Positions 1 to 12,023 of a DNA stretch of 64,000 nt are shown in pieces. The DNA is from Coniferiporia sulphurascens (taxonomy: Eukaryota; Basidiomycota; Agaricomycetes; Hymenochaetales; Hymenochaetaceae), in contig NBBA01000008.1 of the NCBI GenBank assembly GCA_002794785.1, positions 744,001-808,000 on the forward strand, written 5' to 3'. A program made the translations under genes and the position numbers. Under the pieces are notes generated by a model. That model did no database searches. It had not been told where the DNA came from and saw nothing but the letters and a program-made list of their open reading frames with translations. Every line of letters begins with the position of its first letter. Positions within the stretch are counted from its first letter, which is position 1.

Positions 1-1419
1 GGCCAGGTGTCTTGGGCTTTGGGGAGCGCACGCAGCTTCTCGTGGAATCCGTGGGCAGGGACTCCGAAGCTTGAAGTCCAAACACCTCCAGCACCCGGTA
101 TGTCCGATGCTTATAGTAAAACTTAAAGCCTTACTCATAATACACGCTGCTATAAAGTGGTCGGTGAGACTCCCGCGACTCCTCACACCGAGGTACTCCG
201 GGAAAATGCGTCTTCGGTAGTGGAATCTACGTCGCAAGCAGCCTCTGCTGTCGACACGTTGGCAGTCGTCCAGCCCGACGTTGCGCTGGTTGACTCAACT
301 GCCGCCAGTGCCCTATCTGACTCCATCACGGGCTCACTAGCAGATGTCGCCTCTGTTGTATCGTCAATTCCTGGGCCTACGCAGTACGGCGACATGGCGG
401 CTCTCGGCCTCGTAAGCTGGTCACCCGCAGGCTTCTTCCCTTGGCTGCTGGAGGTGACGCAGGTAACGACGGGCCTGCCTTGGTGGAGCGCGATCATATT
501 AACGACGATAGGCGCGCGTGCGGCCCTGCTGCCGCTCATAGTACGGGGGCTGCGCACGCAGGGGCGTCTCGCGCCGATCCAACCACTCCTTGCAGAGGTC
601 CGTCAGAAGGCAGACAAGGCGCGTGCGGGCGGCGACAAGATGGCGATGCAGCAGGCGATGGTGCAGCAGCAGGGCATCCTTAAGAAGGCCGGCGTTAACC
701 CGCTCGACCAGATCCTCACGAGCGTCGCGCAGGTCTGTGTGCAGATTGGGTTCTTCATCGGCTTGCGCCGTATGTGCACCGTTCCCGTCGAGCAGCTCAC
801 GGTCGGCGGCTTCGGCTGGATAACAGACCTGACAGTGCCAGACCCGCTATTCATTATGCCGGTCGTGAACTTTGCGCTCATCAATTTACAATTATACGTG
901 CGTTGATATTATTTTTGCATTGGATTCCCACCCCTTCGTCATAATTTGATTTTTTAAAACACATCTATTGGTTGTTTGTAGGTCAGCCAACGGGATATGC
1001 TGGCAGTCGGGACCCCTGCGGCACCGCATATCCTTAATGGGCTTCGCGCAGCCACTGTTCTGAGTATCCCATTCATGTTGTACTTCCCTGCTGTACGTGA
1101 AACTTCATTTTGGGACAGGGAACCGGCCCCGTACTAACGTGTTCTGCTTTCCCTCACAATAAACCAGGGCCTGAACATCCATTTCATCACTTCCATTTCC
1201 TTCATTGCCGCTCAGACGCTCATACTCCGCATTCCGTCCCTGCGTAGTCGCCTCAGGATCGCGCCGCTACCTCCACTACCAGACAAAAAGTTGCCCACTA
1301 TGAGGGATACAGGGCGGTTTGTTAAGGAGTGGTACGCGGGCCGCATGGCCGCCGCACAACTGCAGGAAGCAGAGCGCATGCGGAAGATGCGTATGGTCAA
1401 GGCGCCCCCACGCAGGTAA
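1..1419 (+). CDS. OXA1: Mitochondrial inner-membrane insertase Oxa1 (5' partial)
   Basis: Oxa1/YidC/Alb3-family insertase that puts mitochondrially encoded and some imported proteins into the inner membrane. The reading frame is open from base 1, so the start lies outside the window. Exons: <1-97, 158-897, 982-1092, 1168-1419 (TAA). The first exon reads RSFSWNPW, typical of the Oxa1 N-terminal region after the targeting peptide. Next come the 60-kDa inner-membrane-protein domain with LPWWSAI, a matrix loop rich in Lys and Gln, GVNPLDQ, the GFGWITDLTVPDPLFIMPV stretch and further hydrophobic helices. The tail is short and basic, as expected for ribosome contact. The GTG at 157 is not a start: AG/ splicing at 157-158 joins it to exon 1. 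The family is clear; only the N-terminus is missing. Confidence 0.93.
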
Positions 1420-4400
1420 AAAAGCACGTACACGCGTACACTTAGAGGAAGGAGAGGATCTTTCGATGCGGCTTCTAGCTTAAGATATAGACATGGTTCT
1501 TGCTATTTTCGAATTCGTTTTAATTGTTAATACCTCACCACTTCTTCGCTTATTTGACCTTGAGACGACTCGCGGAGATGAGTATTCGGTCAAGTCTGAT
1601 CGAATCGCGTATGTAGAACGAATCTCAGAGGAATTTCCCCATATCCGAGGACGCGTCGGCCGTGAGGGGGTGCGAGATTAAGTATGAATCACTCTTACAT
1701 TAAAGCAAGGAGAACGACGCTGCTGGGAACCAGGGTCCCTACGAGTAAGTCCTGGATACGGAGTAATTGGCCAGAGCGGACGGAATTCTGGGGAAAAAGT
1801 AAAGGGTGACGAACAACTCCCGCTAGAAACACAGGCACAGCCTCAGGCTCTATTAGCATGCACGAAAGTCAAAGCTTTCTGGTCCCCGCTCATCCATTCC
1901 CCACGCGAACCTTCCATCGGCAGGTCCGCCCCACAAGCGGTCGCCATAGTCTCTCACGTTCCCAAGTATAAGTGGGAGCGGCAATGCCGAGCGCACCTGA
2001 GCCCAGTCGGGGCGTCTCACCTAAAATAGGTGAAATACGAGCATCAGACCAACGACTTGGAAAGCTTGTACTCCTGAGACGACGGGCGGTGCGGTGGCGG
2101 AAAAAGAAGGGGACTGCTAGGACCCTAGAACTCACGGCATTTTGAAGTGTGTTAGAACGTAGTTAGGAGGCGAAATGGGGAAATGGGGTGCGCGACACAT
2201 CGTCATCGGACTGCAGGCTGACTGAGCATCGCCCGCCGGCTCGGAAAGAGACCATGGGTGATGAGGCGGACTCGGACGAACTCGCGAGAACCCCCTCCAG
2301 GCTCTTCATCTCTGTGGCACCACTTCCTTCCATCTCAATGATCAGACCATAACGCCGTGGGTCTGCATGTTCATAGTACGAATCCGTAGTAGCGTGACTC
2401 CCAGCCATGCCGTCCCAGTGCGTTGCCAAGACCAAGTACGACATGGTCCAACTGGCACCCTTCGGTCTTATCCAGATGTTACGATAGTCCAAACTTCTTG
2501 ATTTATATTTTGAGAGACCCCAAGGATACCCATTAATTATAGCAAACAGGACCCCTGTGAAAATGCATATTCAGCTGATGAACCCACATCAGACTAAAAT
2601 TGTCCACAGGTGGTCTGCGGTCAGCGTACGGAAAGACACCCCCTTACAGGGTTCATACACACCTGTCTGGGACAGCTACAAATCGCCAGGATGAGCCGAA
2701 GGTAGGCGGAGCCAACGCCTTCGAACGCATAAGGAATGATTAACGAGCCCGCCACCTAAGAGAGAGTAAAATATACCACCCTAGTCGGCATACGACATCC
2801 GTTGACTCGCTAGTCTTATAATGGTCTGGAAGGAACGGGACGTACTGCGCGATAAAAGCACCCGAATCTAAGTAACATTAGGGCTCTTTATGTCAGGTTA
2901 GCACTTTGAAATTTCGCGAGGAAAATTCACAGCAACGAGCATGCAACATGTCTCCCAGCAATCACATTGGCACCGCATTTGAGGCGGAATGTCCATCCGC
3001 TTTGGAAGCCAAAGGTATTTGTACCTCGGGGATAAAAGCATGGAGACAGTCGCCATTCCGTGGATCAAAGGCAACGACGCTGGACTGGCCTTGCCGCCCT
3101 TCTCTTGTAGTTTCACCTTTCACCTTTCTTTTCACCTCTTCCTTTATTCTTTTCCGTGGGGGATTGACCGGAGCGGACGAAATGGCCGGGGAAACCTAAT
3201 AGCCGTTTTACTTTGGCCTGCCGTCGTAAAAGGGGGTTTATCGAGCATAGCCTGTCAGGCAGCGACGATGACGGTCACGGCAATAGTGCGATGGTGGTTT
3301 CCAAGGGTAAAAGCAAAAGCTCCGGAGACTGAAGTATCCATTATGATCGCTTTTCGCGTTTCTCCCGTCTGCAACGGGTGGCGGGGAACCGAACTGGACA
3401 GCAATCGCTTTGGAGCTTTGCTCGCGTCCTAGACTGCATATTCGCTACTCGGCTTCATGCGCCATACGAAAGACTAGAGCCTAAAGAACATTGACATCAT
3501 CTGAGTCTTTATTTAGTAGAGTTGAGAGTTCGAGTGAAGGGAGCACATGCAGGACTTGATCTTGATAGGATTGTGTGTCCAGTAATGGGCAGCAATTTGC
3601 CGGTATCAGAGGGCATCCGGTAGAGATACGTCCGCACAAGTCCACAAGGATCGGTATAACCTACGAGACGAGAAGGGAACATAGCAAAACTCCCGAGGCG
3701 GGCGCGATTGTGAAGACGGAACAAGCCGAGGAGGCGGCTGTTTACGCGAGCGATGCGCATCGTTTGTAGATGCCGATCAAAAGAAACAAATGCCGAGTCC
3801 AATCCTCGGTCTTCCAAAGACCACGACCATGTTGCCACATCGTGCATATGTCCCGAACAAGTTGTTCTATCAGTATGTTTAGTGAGCTCCGTTAAACAAG
3901 GGAATCGGCACATAGCCGGATCTCCATCGTGGCCTTGCTGAGTGAAAAAAAAAAACTGAACGCCGTTTCGTGTTGGATTTCGTCCGCTGGCCCGGGCTGC
4001 TGCGCGCCACAACAGGGGTATGGTTTATTATTACCAGACATACGATGTTCTTCTCGATCGTTCTTCCTCATAGGCTTCATCTGTTGTGAACTGCCTCACT
4101 GATTCACGAAGACTCCAGCGAGCTTCCGTCATGCGTTAATACTCCTTTAGTTCGAATAGAAGTTCGTTCCTATGGATGCTCGGACGAGAATCGAGGTTGC
4201 TACGGGTGGGCATCACTAGATCGATCATCCTAATATACTTCCACGGAAGTCCGAGGTCGGTCGGACATTATACGCGTTGATGGTATGCGGGCGCGACCCT
4301 TTCATTGGGATCACTCCCGCGGACTTGGAACTTTTCACGGACCATGAGAACCTCTAGTCGAGTAGCCCGGAGAGCCCCTCTGCACTTTACTCCCTAGACC

Positions 4401-4885
4401 ACACGCCGCTTTCGCTTTCCTTTGGGATCCTCCAAACGGCCGCCCGTTACTTCACGTACTGCTTGCTGGGGGACAGCCTCAGGTTCTCGCTTACGGCCTT
4501 TCTCCTCGCTGCTCCGGTCTTGAATGAGCATTCGGGACGAGTCGTGCTTGGTATCTTACCACGCAGCTTCTTCGTTCACCTGAGACTTATTAAAGAACAA
4601 GACCGTGTAGCGCCTCTCCCGCGCCTCGCTTTCCCTCCATATATGTCTGCCGCACTCGGTAGCAACACGAACTCTGGCTCGACAAGCTGGGCCACACTCA
4701 ACGAGAAGGCCATGTTATCGAACGCTAGGAATCCCCAGCGAGGGGATAATTCTCCTGCCTCTGTGTCCGCCAAATCCCTTGTTGAGGATCAGACGGTTTG
4801 TTAATTTAATAATTCTTATATCATTGTTATTATTTATGACGTCGTCATTTTTTAGGAAATTAATATTGGACAAGCAAGTAACGGA
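1420..4885. other. Gene-poor stretch, nothing recognised
   Basis: About 3.5 kb between OXA1 and the MFS permease. Open frames here are short (up to about 167 codons at 3509-4012, minus strand), overlap each other on both strands, and show no family motif, signal peptide or spliceable extension. No terminal repeats or transposase motifs were seen by eye. It may hold decayed transposon or gene remnants, but the sequence alone does not show that. Confidence 0.5.
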
Positions 4886-6700
4886 ATGGGTTCCGATACA
4901 CCAACGATGCTTGCAGAGACCTTCGTAGATACCGGGCGAACAAAAGAGGTTGATACAGGAGATAACCCTATAACCTTTCCAGATGGTGGTCTGGAAGCAT
5001 GGAGCAATGTTGCTGGATGCACACTTATTTCTTTGACTGCGTTCGGTGAGCCATTGACCACCCTTTCTTCCCTTGTACTGGACTAACGCAAAAATATTAG
5101 GACAAGTAAACGCATTCGGCACCTTTCAAACATATTATGCGGACAATCAGCTCAGCTCGCATTCTGCTTCCGACATTTCTTGGATCGGGAGTGTGCAAAT
5201 TGTTCTGCTTTATATTTCGGGCTTAGTTTTAGGCAGGGTGTTTGATGTCTATGGTGCAAGGGTGAGGACTCGTCGGCTTCGGTTGTGCCAAAATTTAATG
5301 CTCATTTTTTGTCAGGGTCTCCTCACTGGGGGGTGCATTCTTTCTGCTTTCAGCACCATTATGCTTTCCTTGTCGACGCGGTACTACCAAATATTTCTGT
5401 CGCAGGGCGTAGGCTTGGGATTGGGAATCGCTTTACAGTAAGCCTTCCTTCTTTCGCTCGTTCTGACTCTGGCAATAACGACACACGTCTTTGAATAGAT
5501 TCTATCCCCTGGTGAGCCTTACAATTTATTGCGTTATTGTGCTGAATTTTCTCACAAAATAAAAATAAAAATCGTACTATTTCTACAGCTTGTAATTCCT
5601 GCGCATTGGTTTCGTGCCAAACGAGCCATAGCCCTCGGCATCGTCGTCGCCGGCTCATCATTGGGCGGTGTCATCTTTCCCATTATGCTCTCCAAGCTAT
5701 TTGACAGAATCGGGTTTGCATGGGCCGTCCGTGCCATGGCGCTCGTTATGTTTGTCCTACAGGCGATCAGCATCCCATTCATTAAAGAGCGTATGCCGGC
5801 TCCTAAGAATGTGAAGCTAATCGATCTGGGTGCTTATAAGGACATCACATTTTTGTTGCATTCTCTAAGCGGGTTTTTCTGCGCATTCGGTTAGAGTGCC
5901 TTACAGTCTTCAGTCTAATTCTTGATCTGACTGTCGGGACGTTTATAGGACTATATACGCCGTTTTGGTATATCGGACTGTTCATGTTGAGCCGTGGTTC
6001 TGGGACGAACCTTGCGTTCTACTCTATAGCAATCATGAACGCGGCCGGGGTCGTAGGCAGGATAGGCAGTGGATACATTGCAGATAGGGTAGGTGCTCAG
6101 CATTATTATCCATTTGGAGAAGCAACGACACCTTACCTGCCACCACGTAGTTCGGCCGATTTAATACTTTGGTCCCAGTGGCAATTTTGCAAGCCATTTC
6201 CGTTTTTGCAATATGGACGACTGCAATGGGAGTACCCCAGACAGTCATTTTCGCCCTCATGTAGGCACAGTGACCACTACCGCCGATTATGAGTAGTGCT
6301 GATCAGTCTTTCTTTATGTTTAATCGGTCTAGCTTTGGTGTTTCTTCAGCGTCTTACTCTTCAATCGCATCCTCGTGCGTCGCGCAAATTACGGATAACC
6401 CTTCACTAATCGGCACACGCACCGGTATGTTCATGGCTGCGATGGCACCGGGTGCGTGTTCCTGTCCCCTTGTTCATCAGACCCCTAATAAATTTTCACA
6501 CTGCAGGCATTCTCGCCGGTCCGCCTATAGCCGGCGCGTTACTCGCTTTACGCTCGCACGACTCCCCTAGCGTGTCAGGCGCAGGTGACTTCAGGTACCT
6601 CTGGGCGCAGTTCTTCGGCGGCGCGATGCTCCTCACCGGTGCAGGTTTTGCACTTGCAGCTCGGATCGCGTATCGACATAAAGTATTCACAAAGGTATAA
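4886..6700 (+). CDS. MFS permease, monocarboxylate transporter type
   Basis: Twelve-helix major facilitator of the fungal monocarboxylate-porter (MCH-like) family, predicted in the plasma membrane or an organelle membrane. Exons: 4886-5045, 5101-5261, 5316-5437, 5499-5511, 5589-5889, 5949-6088, 6151-6260, 6333-6451, 6507-6700; 439 residues. A short cytosolic N-terminus leads into DGGLEAW, the usual start of this family. Then come FGTFQTYY, SDISWIGS, a GRVFDVYGAR loop, LSQGVGLGLG, HWFRAKRAIALGI (loop 4-5 signature) and GRIGSGYIADRFGRFN in the second half. Exon 4 is only 13 nt but is needed to join ALQ to FYPL and keep the frame. The substrate cannot be told; Mch proteins in yeast do not carry classical monocarboxylates. 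Confidence 0.88.
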
Positions 6701-8368
6701 AGGACGTTAGTGTCGTTGCCCGCGCTCTTGGAGAATTAGAATCGGACGACGCCAGCGCGGGGCGGTGTATAAGCCTTCTAATGCCGCTCTCGAACGCGCA
6801 CTTGCGAAGCTTAGTCATATACATTCCGAAGAAAGGAGCTCGGAGCTGCCGATCTTCTTAGTTAACCCGCGGGAACCAACCTTTCTTCGTACAACCTGCC
6901 ATAAAAGACACTCGTCGGTATCTAGCCATGCCGCCCCCCGGTCTATTTTTATTGAAACCACGTACCTTTACGCGACGGTTATCAACGCAAGGCTCTTTTA
7001 TGCCTATGCGTTTCTATCGCACTACATTCTCATGCTTGTTCACGATGATTTTCCACGGTTTCTACATTCCTCATTTCTCTACTCCTTTGAACAGATCTGA
7101 AGCCTCTCTCCGTCCTTCTGTATCCTTATCTTTGCAGATTCTGATGAATTTCCATGACGCCGTCTCACGCCGCATTCTAAACATACGTGCCTTACTTTTT
7201 TTAGCTGAGAAAGACAGTCTTATAATCTTTGTAACACAAAATATTATCCCATGCGCGTAATAACAATAATTTCACATGCTGTGCAGGAATTCGATTCGTC
7301 GCTGGGAAGCCGAAATTCGGGGGTCCTTGCGGGTGCACTGTCGTGAGCGGGGTCTACTGAAATTCTAGCAGGCCCTCCGTTTTCCGGTAGTCCTAGGATC
7401 TGATAAAGAGGAATTCCTCGGGCTCTGATAAGAACGGAGAAGTTAGACGGAAAGGGCTTGGTGTATTGTACGATATCCGTGATGAGCTGATACATCTTGT
7501 GTGCCGACGATGCACACATGAGCGATGTTGCGAACGCCTGGTCAATTCTATTCGTGCGTATTTTGAGTCCGGGAAGGCGGAACGGATCAGAAACAAAAAG
7601 CCTCGGCATTTGGGAGAAGTGCTGCGTGATATATTAAGGAACTCTCGCATGACTCGGGAGAATGTGCGGAGCGCGAAAGGCTTGCAGTGGGACCGACGAG
7701 GAGAAGTGGCGCACCTTCAATTCAAGATCGACCCGGGCCGCTGAGTAAACAATCATTGGGTGACTAGAGACGGGCCGACACGAGTTATTGCAAGATGCCG
7801 GAGGATAGTTGATTCATTCGCGCTCAGTCGCCATGAGACAGAGAAGCCAGGGGAGTGTCAAATAATATGAATGATAGGCATAAAATAGAGTATCAAGCCT
7901 TAAAAACACACGTATGGCGCTACCTTCGCACGATAGACACGTTCGCTTGGCAAACCGTCTTTCCGAGGGCGGAGGGAATAAACGAAACTGAGCAGTAAAT
8001 TCAAAACCAGGGGTGATAAATTGGTTTCCTTTTTAGCGACCGAGTTGAAGGAGGGAAGGCGTAGAAATTATAAAAAGGCTAGTTGTCCTTCGCTGACTAT
8101 CGGTGCTTTTTACGAGTCAAGGGCTAGTAAAAGTGGCTTTGCACAGACGAGGTATCAGAGAACGGGAATCAGGCAGACAGTCAAACATAGAGTCGGAAGT
8201 CAGCTCTGTCGGTGACTCTAGTAGATCTGGTAAGGACAGCTTCGGGGGAACCATCACTACCTGTACTAGTGGGTAAACTCTGTTAGAGCTACCTAAGACC
8301 TGAGTCTCAGCGCCAGCAGGTCCGAACAAAACTCCTGTGAAGTAGTTAACATCAGGAAGTGTACACGC
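6701..8368. other. Intergenic, no gene recognised
   Basis: About 1.7 kb between the MFS permease and the helicase. The longest plus-strand frame, 7466-7744 (93 codons with ATG), encodes a charged, Arg-rich peptide with no motif I can name. It could be an unrecognised small gene or chance. Otherwise the region is AT-leaning 3'-flank and promoter sequence. Confidence 0.45.
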
Positions 8369-11300
8369 ATGTTTATGGTCACCGGTAGCAGTGCCAGCTC
8401 GAAAGTGATAGCAAAAGAAAAGCGGAAAGCGATCGACGTTTGCTTTGGGCGATAAATATTACATAAGATAGAATGATTTACACGCTCGTTCTTTTTACTG
8501 TACTGCTACTGACAGCTTTTGTCCAACGCGTTTTCTGCACTCACTAAGCTGGCGCTGTCTCTCTCTCGTACCTCATGGACTGCTGGTCGATTAGAAGGAG
8601 GCATATTGTCTCGCCGCGTTTCTGGGAAATCCGATGAAAAAAGGGTCGCCAGTAACAAAACATCGTCGCGTATCCGTGCTTTCATTGGTGGTAATACTTG
8701 TTCGAACGCGCGCGCCTTTGCCACCGCCGTGGAAGCTGCACAGCTCCGTACTCGACCGGGAGTTCAGGAACGCGTTCTGACGAAGGCGCAGAAGGAATGG
8801 ATCCATATAGACGACTTACGGGAAGGGTTACATCCAGAGCCCGATTCTGTAGCCTCACCAAGATACGATTGGAGAGAGCGGGCATTTTCTCGAATTGCAA
8901 GAGGTGACAAGGAGGCAGAACTTGTATACGTCAGGAGAAAGACTCCCGGATACACCGGTGGTAGTCCATTCGTGCAGCAAATAGAGACCTACAAGAATCG
9001 GTAAGCGATCTCAGGATAGGCCTGGTTACGTTTTGCTAAATCCCAATAAAGCTTCCTCCCGCTAATTAGAGCTGAGCAAGACGTGGAGGAGAATGTTGTT
9101 CTGGATCGATTACGCGATTGGGGCCTAGAAAAGTTGAAGAAGGAGGGTTATTGTCTGACTGGGCTTCACGCTTTCTTTCTAAGCAAGACGAGCCTAAATC
9201 GACGCGTAGCAGGGTTCAGGACGCTGGGTACTCTGCCGCCAAATGCATTCGAGTGAGTCTCCACTAGTAAAAGTCTTTGGTTCTCAACATTGAAATATCT
9301 TGCAAAAACAGACTCGGAACGCAAGTCTATGTGTCCCGCGTCGACCCCTTGAAAGAGAATAGGCTCAAGGGTAGCGTCGTGGATATATGTTCAGAACAGA
9401 TTGACATCGCCTTCGAAGAAGACTTTGAAGGGATAGGCGAAGGATTTTGGAGGTAGTCTCGTTTAGCATACAGGCTTTAACGATTTCAACTAATCGCTTC
9501 ATTCCATGACTTGAGATTAGATCTGGGGGCCCCGATTGCTATCTACGAACGGATGCGTCAGGCTATACATCTACTGAGTAGCGACCCGGAAGTCATCGAG
9601 CGGGACCCGTTAAACAAACCAAACGAACAAGAGCTTATACTTCAAGGCACAGAGCTCCGGGATGTGCTCCTCGAGTCTTTCGCTTCTGCCCCTGGTCACA
9701 GGGTCTCGACACATAAGCATCTCCAGGATCCTGCTGAGAGACATTATCCTAATCATGAACGACTAGATCATGTGGGTAAGTCGGAGCGTGACGGTGGAAA
9801 GTCGCGATTAGGTGGCGCATTCGACGAAAACTGCTTAATACGGAGCTGGGCACGGCGCTACCAAAAGCCGAATCCGGTAGTCATTGAGGGTGATCCCGAA
9901 ATATGTGGGTTGAACACATCGCAGGTCCGGGCCGTGGCAACGATGGTTGGCGAACGCATCAGTCTTGTACAAGGCCCTCCAGGTACGGGAAAGACGAAGA
10001 CGATTGTCGAAACAGTCAAGCTACTGAAGGGCCATTTCGAAGTGCCACATCCTATCCTGGTGTGCACGTACACCAATGTTGCTGTTGACAACCTCCTTGA
10101 AAGTCTTGTGAATGGTGGATTGAAGCCGTTGCGGGTGGGCTTTGAAGGGAAGATGAAAACGGGACTCGAGAGCTATATGCTTGAATACCAATTCGAAAAA
10201 CACGCAGAAAAACCGAAATACGACGAAATTATGCGGGAAAGGAAAGAAGTGGTCATCCAGATTCGCGGCCTTTTGACTGAAATAAGAGAGACTAAGAAGA
10301 AGTCTAACGTAAGGAGGCGAATCGGTAGGCTTATTATTTTGTGGAGACACGTGATGTGCTCATTGTCTTTCAGAAAACAAGGAAGCGAGACTTAAGGAAC
10401 TGGAACGCGAAAAGTATTCTTTATCGATGAAAGCCCACGTCGTAAAGCAAAAAATCATTCGAGACATTGTTATGAGGTCAGACGTTGTAAGTATTTTTAA
10501 ATATATTATGTGTCTGATTCTGGCATTGATAACGTACTTTCAGATCTGCACCACGTGCGTGAGATCTGCCTCGTATACGTTGAAAGTTACAGATTTTCCG
10601 GTCGTTTTCCTTGATGAGGCTTCTATGTGCACCGAGCCTGCATCTCTTGTTGCTTTGATGAAAGGAGTGCGTAACACAGGTTTCAGCTGGAGAAAACCTA
10701 GAACGGCTAATATTCAATCAGTGTAAACATTTAGCGCTCATCGGTGACCATAAACAGTTACCACCTGTCGTCGTGAGTCCGGAAGCTCGAGACGGAGGTC
10801 TCTCCATTAGTCTGTTTGAACGGTTAACAAGTGAAGGTGGTACGTATGCGTTTGGCTTTTTTCCGATCCATATTCAAACAAATCAGCTGTCCCATCGGTC
10901 ATGCTGGACACTCAATACCGCATGCACCCGAAAATTTCGGAGTTTCCGTCTTCGGAATTCTATGACTTGATGTTGCTTGACGGGATAGTCCATGCGGGAG
11001 AGGTCATACCCGAGCTCCTGCCTCCATCGTCTACTCATCTGGTCGTAAATCCAGTCACAGGGCATCGACCTTCCGTAATTTTCATTGACCATCAAGGACC
11101 TGAGGCGATGAAAAGCAAAAGCAGAGTGAACTGGACGGAAGGTTATATCGTGTGTAGCATCATAGAGGATCTTCTTCGAAAAAATAAGGTATGTCTGCGC
11201 TTATATAAATAATTGGGTGTGCGGACTCATTTCTGGGCAGGATCTTCTGGGAGAAGATATCGGCGTGATTGCCCCATACAAATCGCAAATAAGTCTTATC

Positions 11301-11777
11301 ACACGGTTACTTACGAAAGACGCAAGCGTGCGAGACCGGTTTACCACAAACCTTGGTGACAGAGCGTCTCAAATTGCAAATATCGAGGTGAAGACTGTCG
11401 ACGGTTTTGAAGGGAGAGAAAAGGACGCTATTATTTTCTCAACTGTACGCAACAATGCGTCCGGCTACATAGGTTTCCTCGCAGATCGGCGTCGACTGAA
11501 CGTAGGACTCACACGGTCAAAGCGTGCCCTTTTCATCGTGGGCAACATGAGCACTCTCGAGAAGGGCAAATTCGGGTGGAGTAGTCCGGCGAGTAACCCG
11601 GACGGTGGACCCGGAGAAGAGCTCCAAAATATCAACAAGGGTGCGGTAGCTTGGCGGAATTACGCACGCTACCTAAACGAGAGGGATCTGGTCCTGAAGC
11701 TTGAGGGCGAGCAACTCGCAAAAGTGCTGAAGAGTTATTCTGATCCGTCTGATAAACGGGCACGGTATTTTTATTAA
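8369..11777 (+). CDS. SF1B helicase, HCS1/IGHMBP2 (UPF1-like) type
   Basis: UPF1-like superfamily 1 helicase, closest in layout to Hcs1/IGHMBP2, which unwind RNA or DNA 5' to 3'. Exons: 8369-8437 (tentative), 8516-9000, 9070-9252, 9312-9452, 9516-10324, 10374-10486, 10544-10666, 10722-10839, 10887-11188, 11241-11777; about 959 residues. Motif I GPPGTGKT (about residue 446), Ia CTYTNVAVDNL, II DEAS, III GDHKQLPP, IV LDTQYRMHP, V TVDGFEGREKD and VI LNVGLTRSKR are all intact. Before motif I there is a beta-barrel region (GTQVYVSRVD to EGFWRLDLGAPIAIYERM) as in IGHMBP2. Exon 2 has no in-frame ATG, so the start is placed in an upstream exon by splice phase only and is uncertain. Downstream exons are firm. 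Confidence 0.88.
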
Positions 11778-12023
11778 TGGCTAACGATCGACGTTAACGC
11801 GTGTGCCAGCATTTATTCCAGTAATTCGTAACTACTACTCGTACATCTAGTACTATCATATCATATCTCTACTAATCTTGTTGATGGGAAATATATACCG
11901 CTTTTGGATTTTCTTTACTAACTTTCGGGGTCTTTGTCAAGACCCCGGACGACTACCCTCTTCCCCTTGTCTTTGCTGCCCGAAGGCTCACCGACGTCAA
12001 CCCTCTGTTTACTACTTATCACG

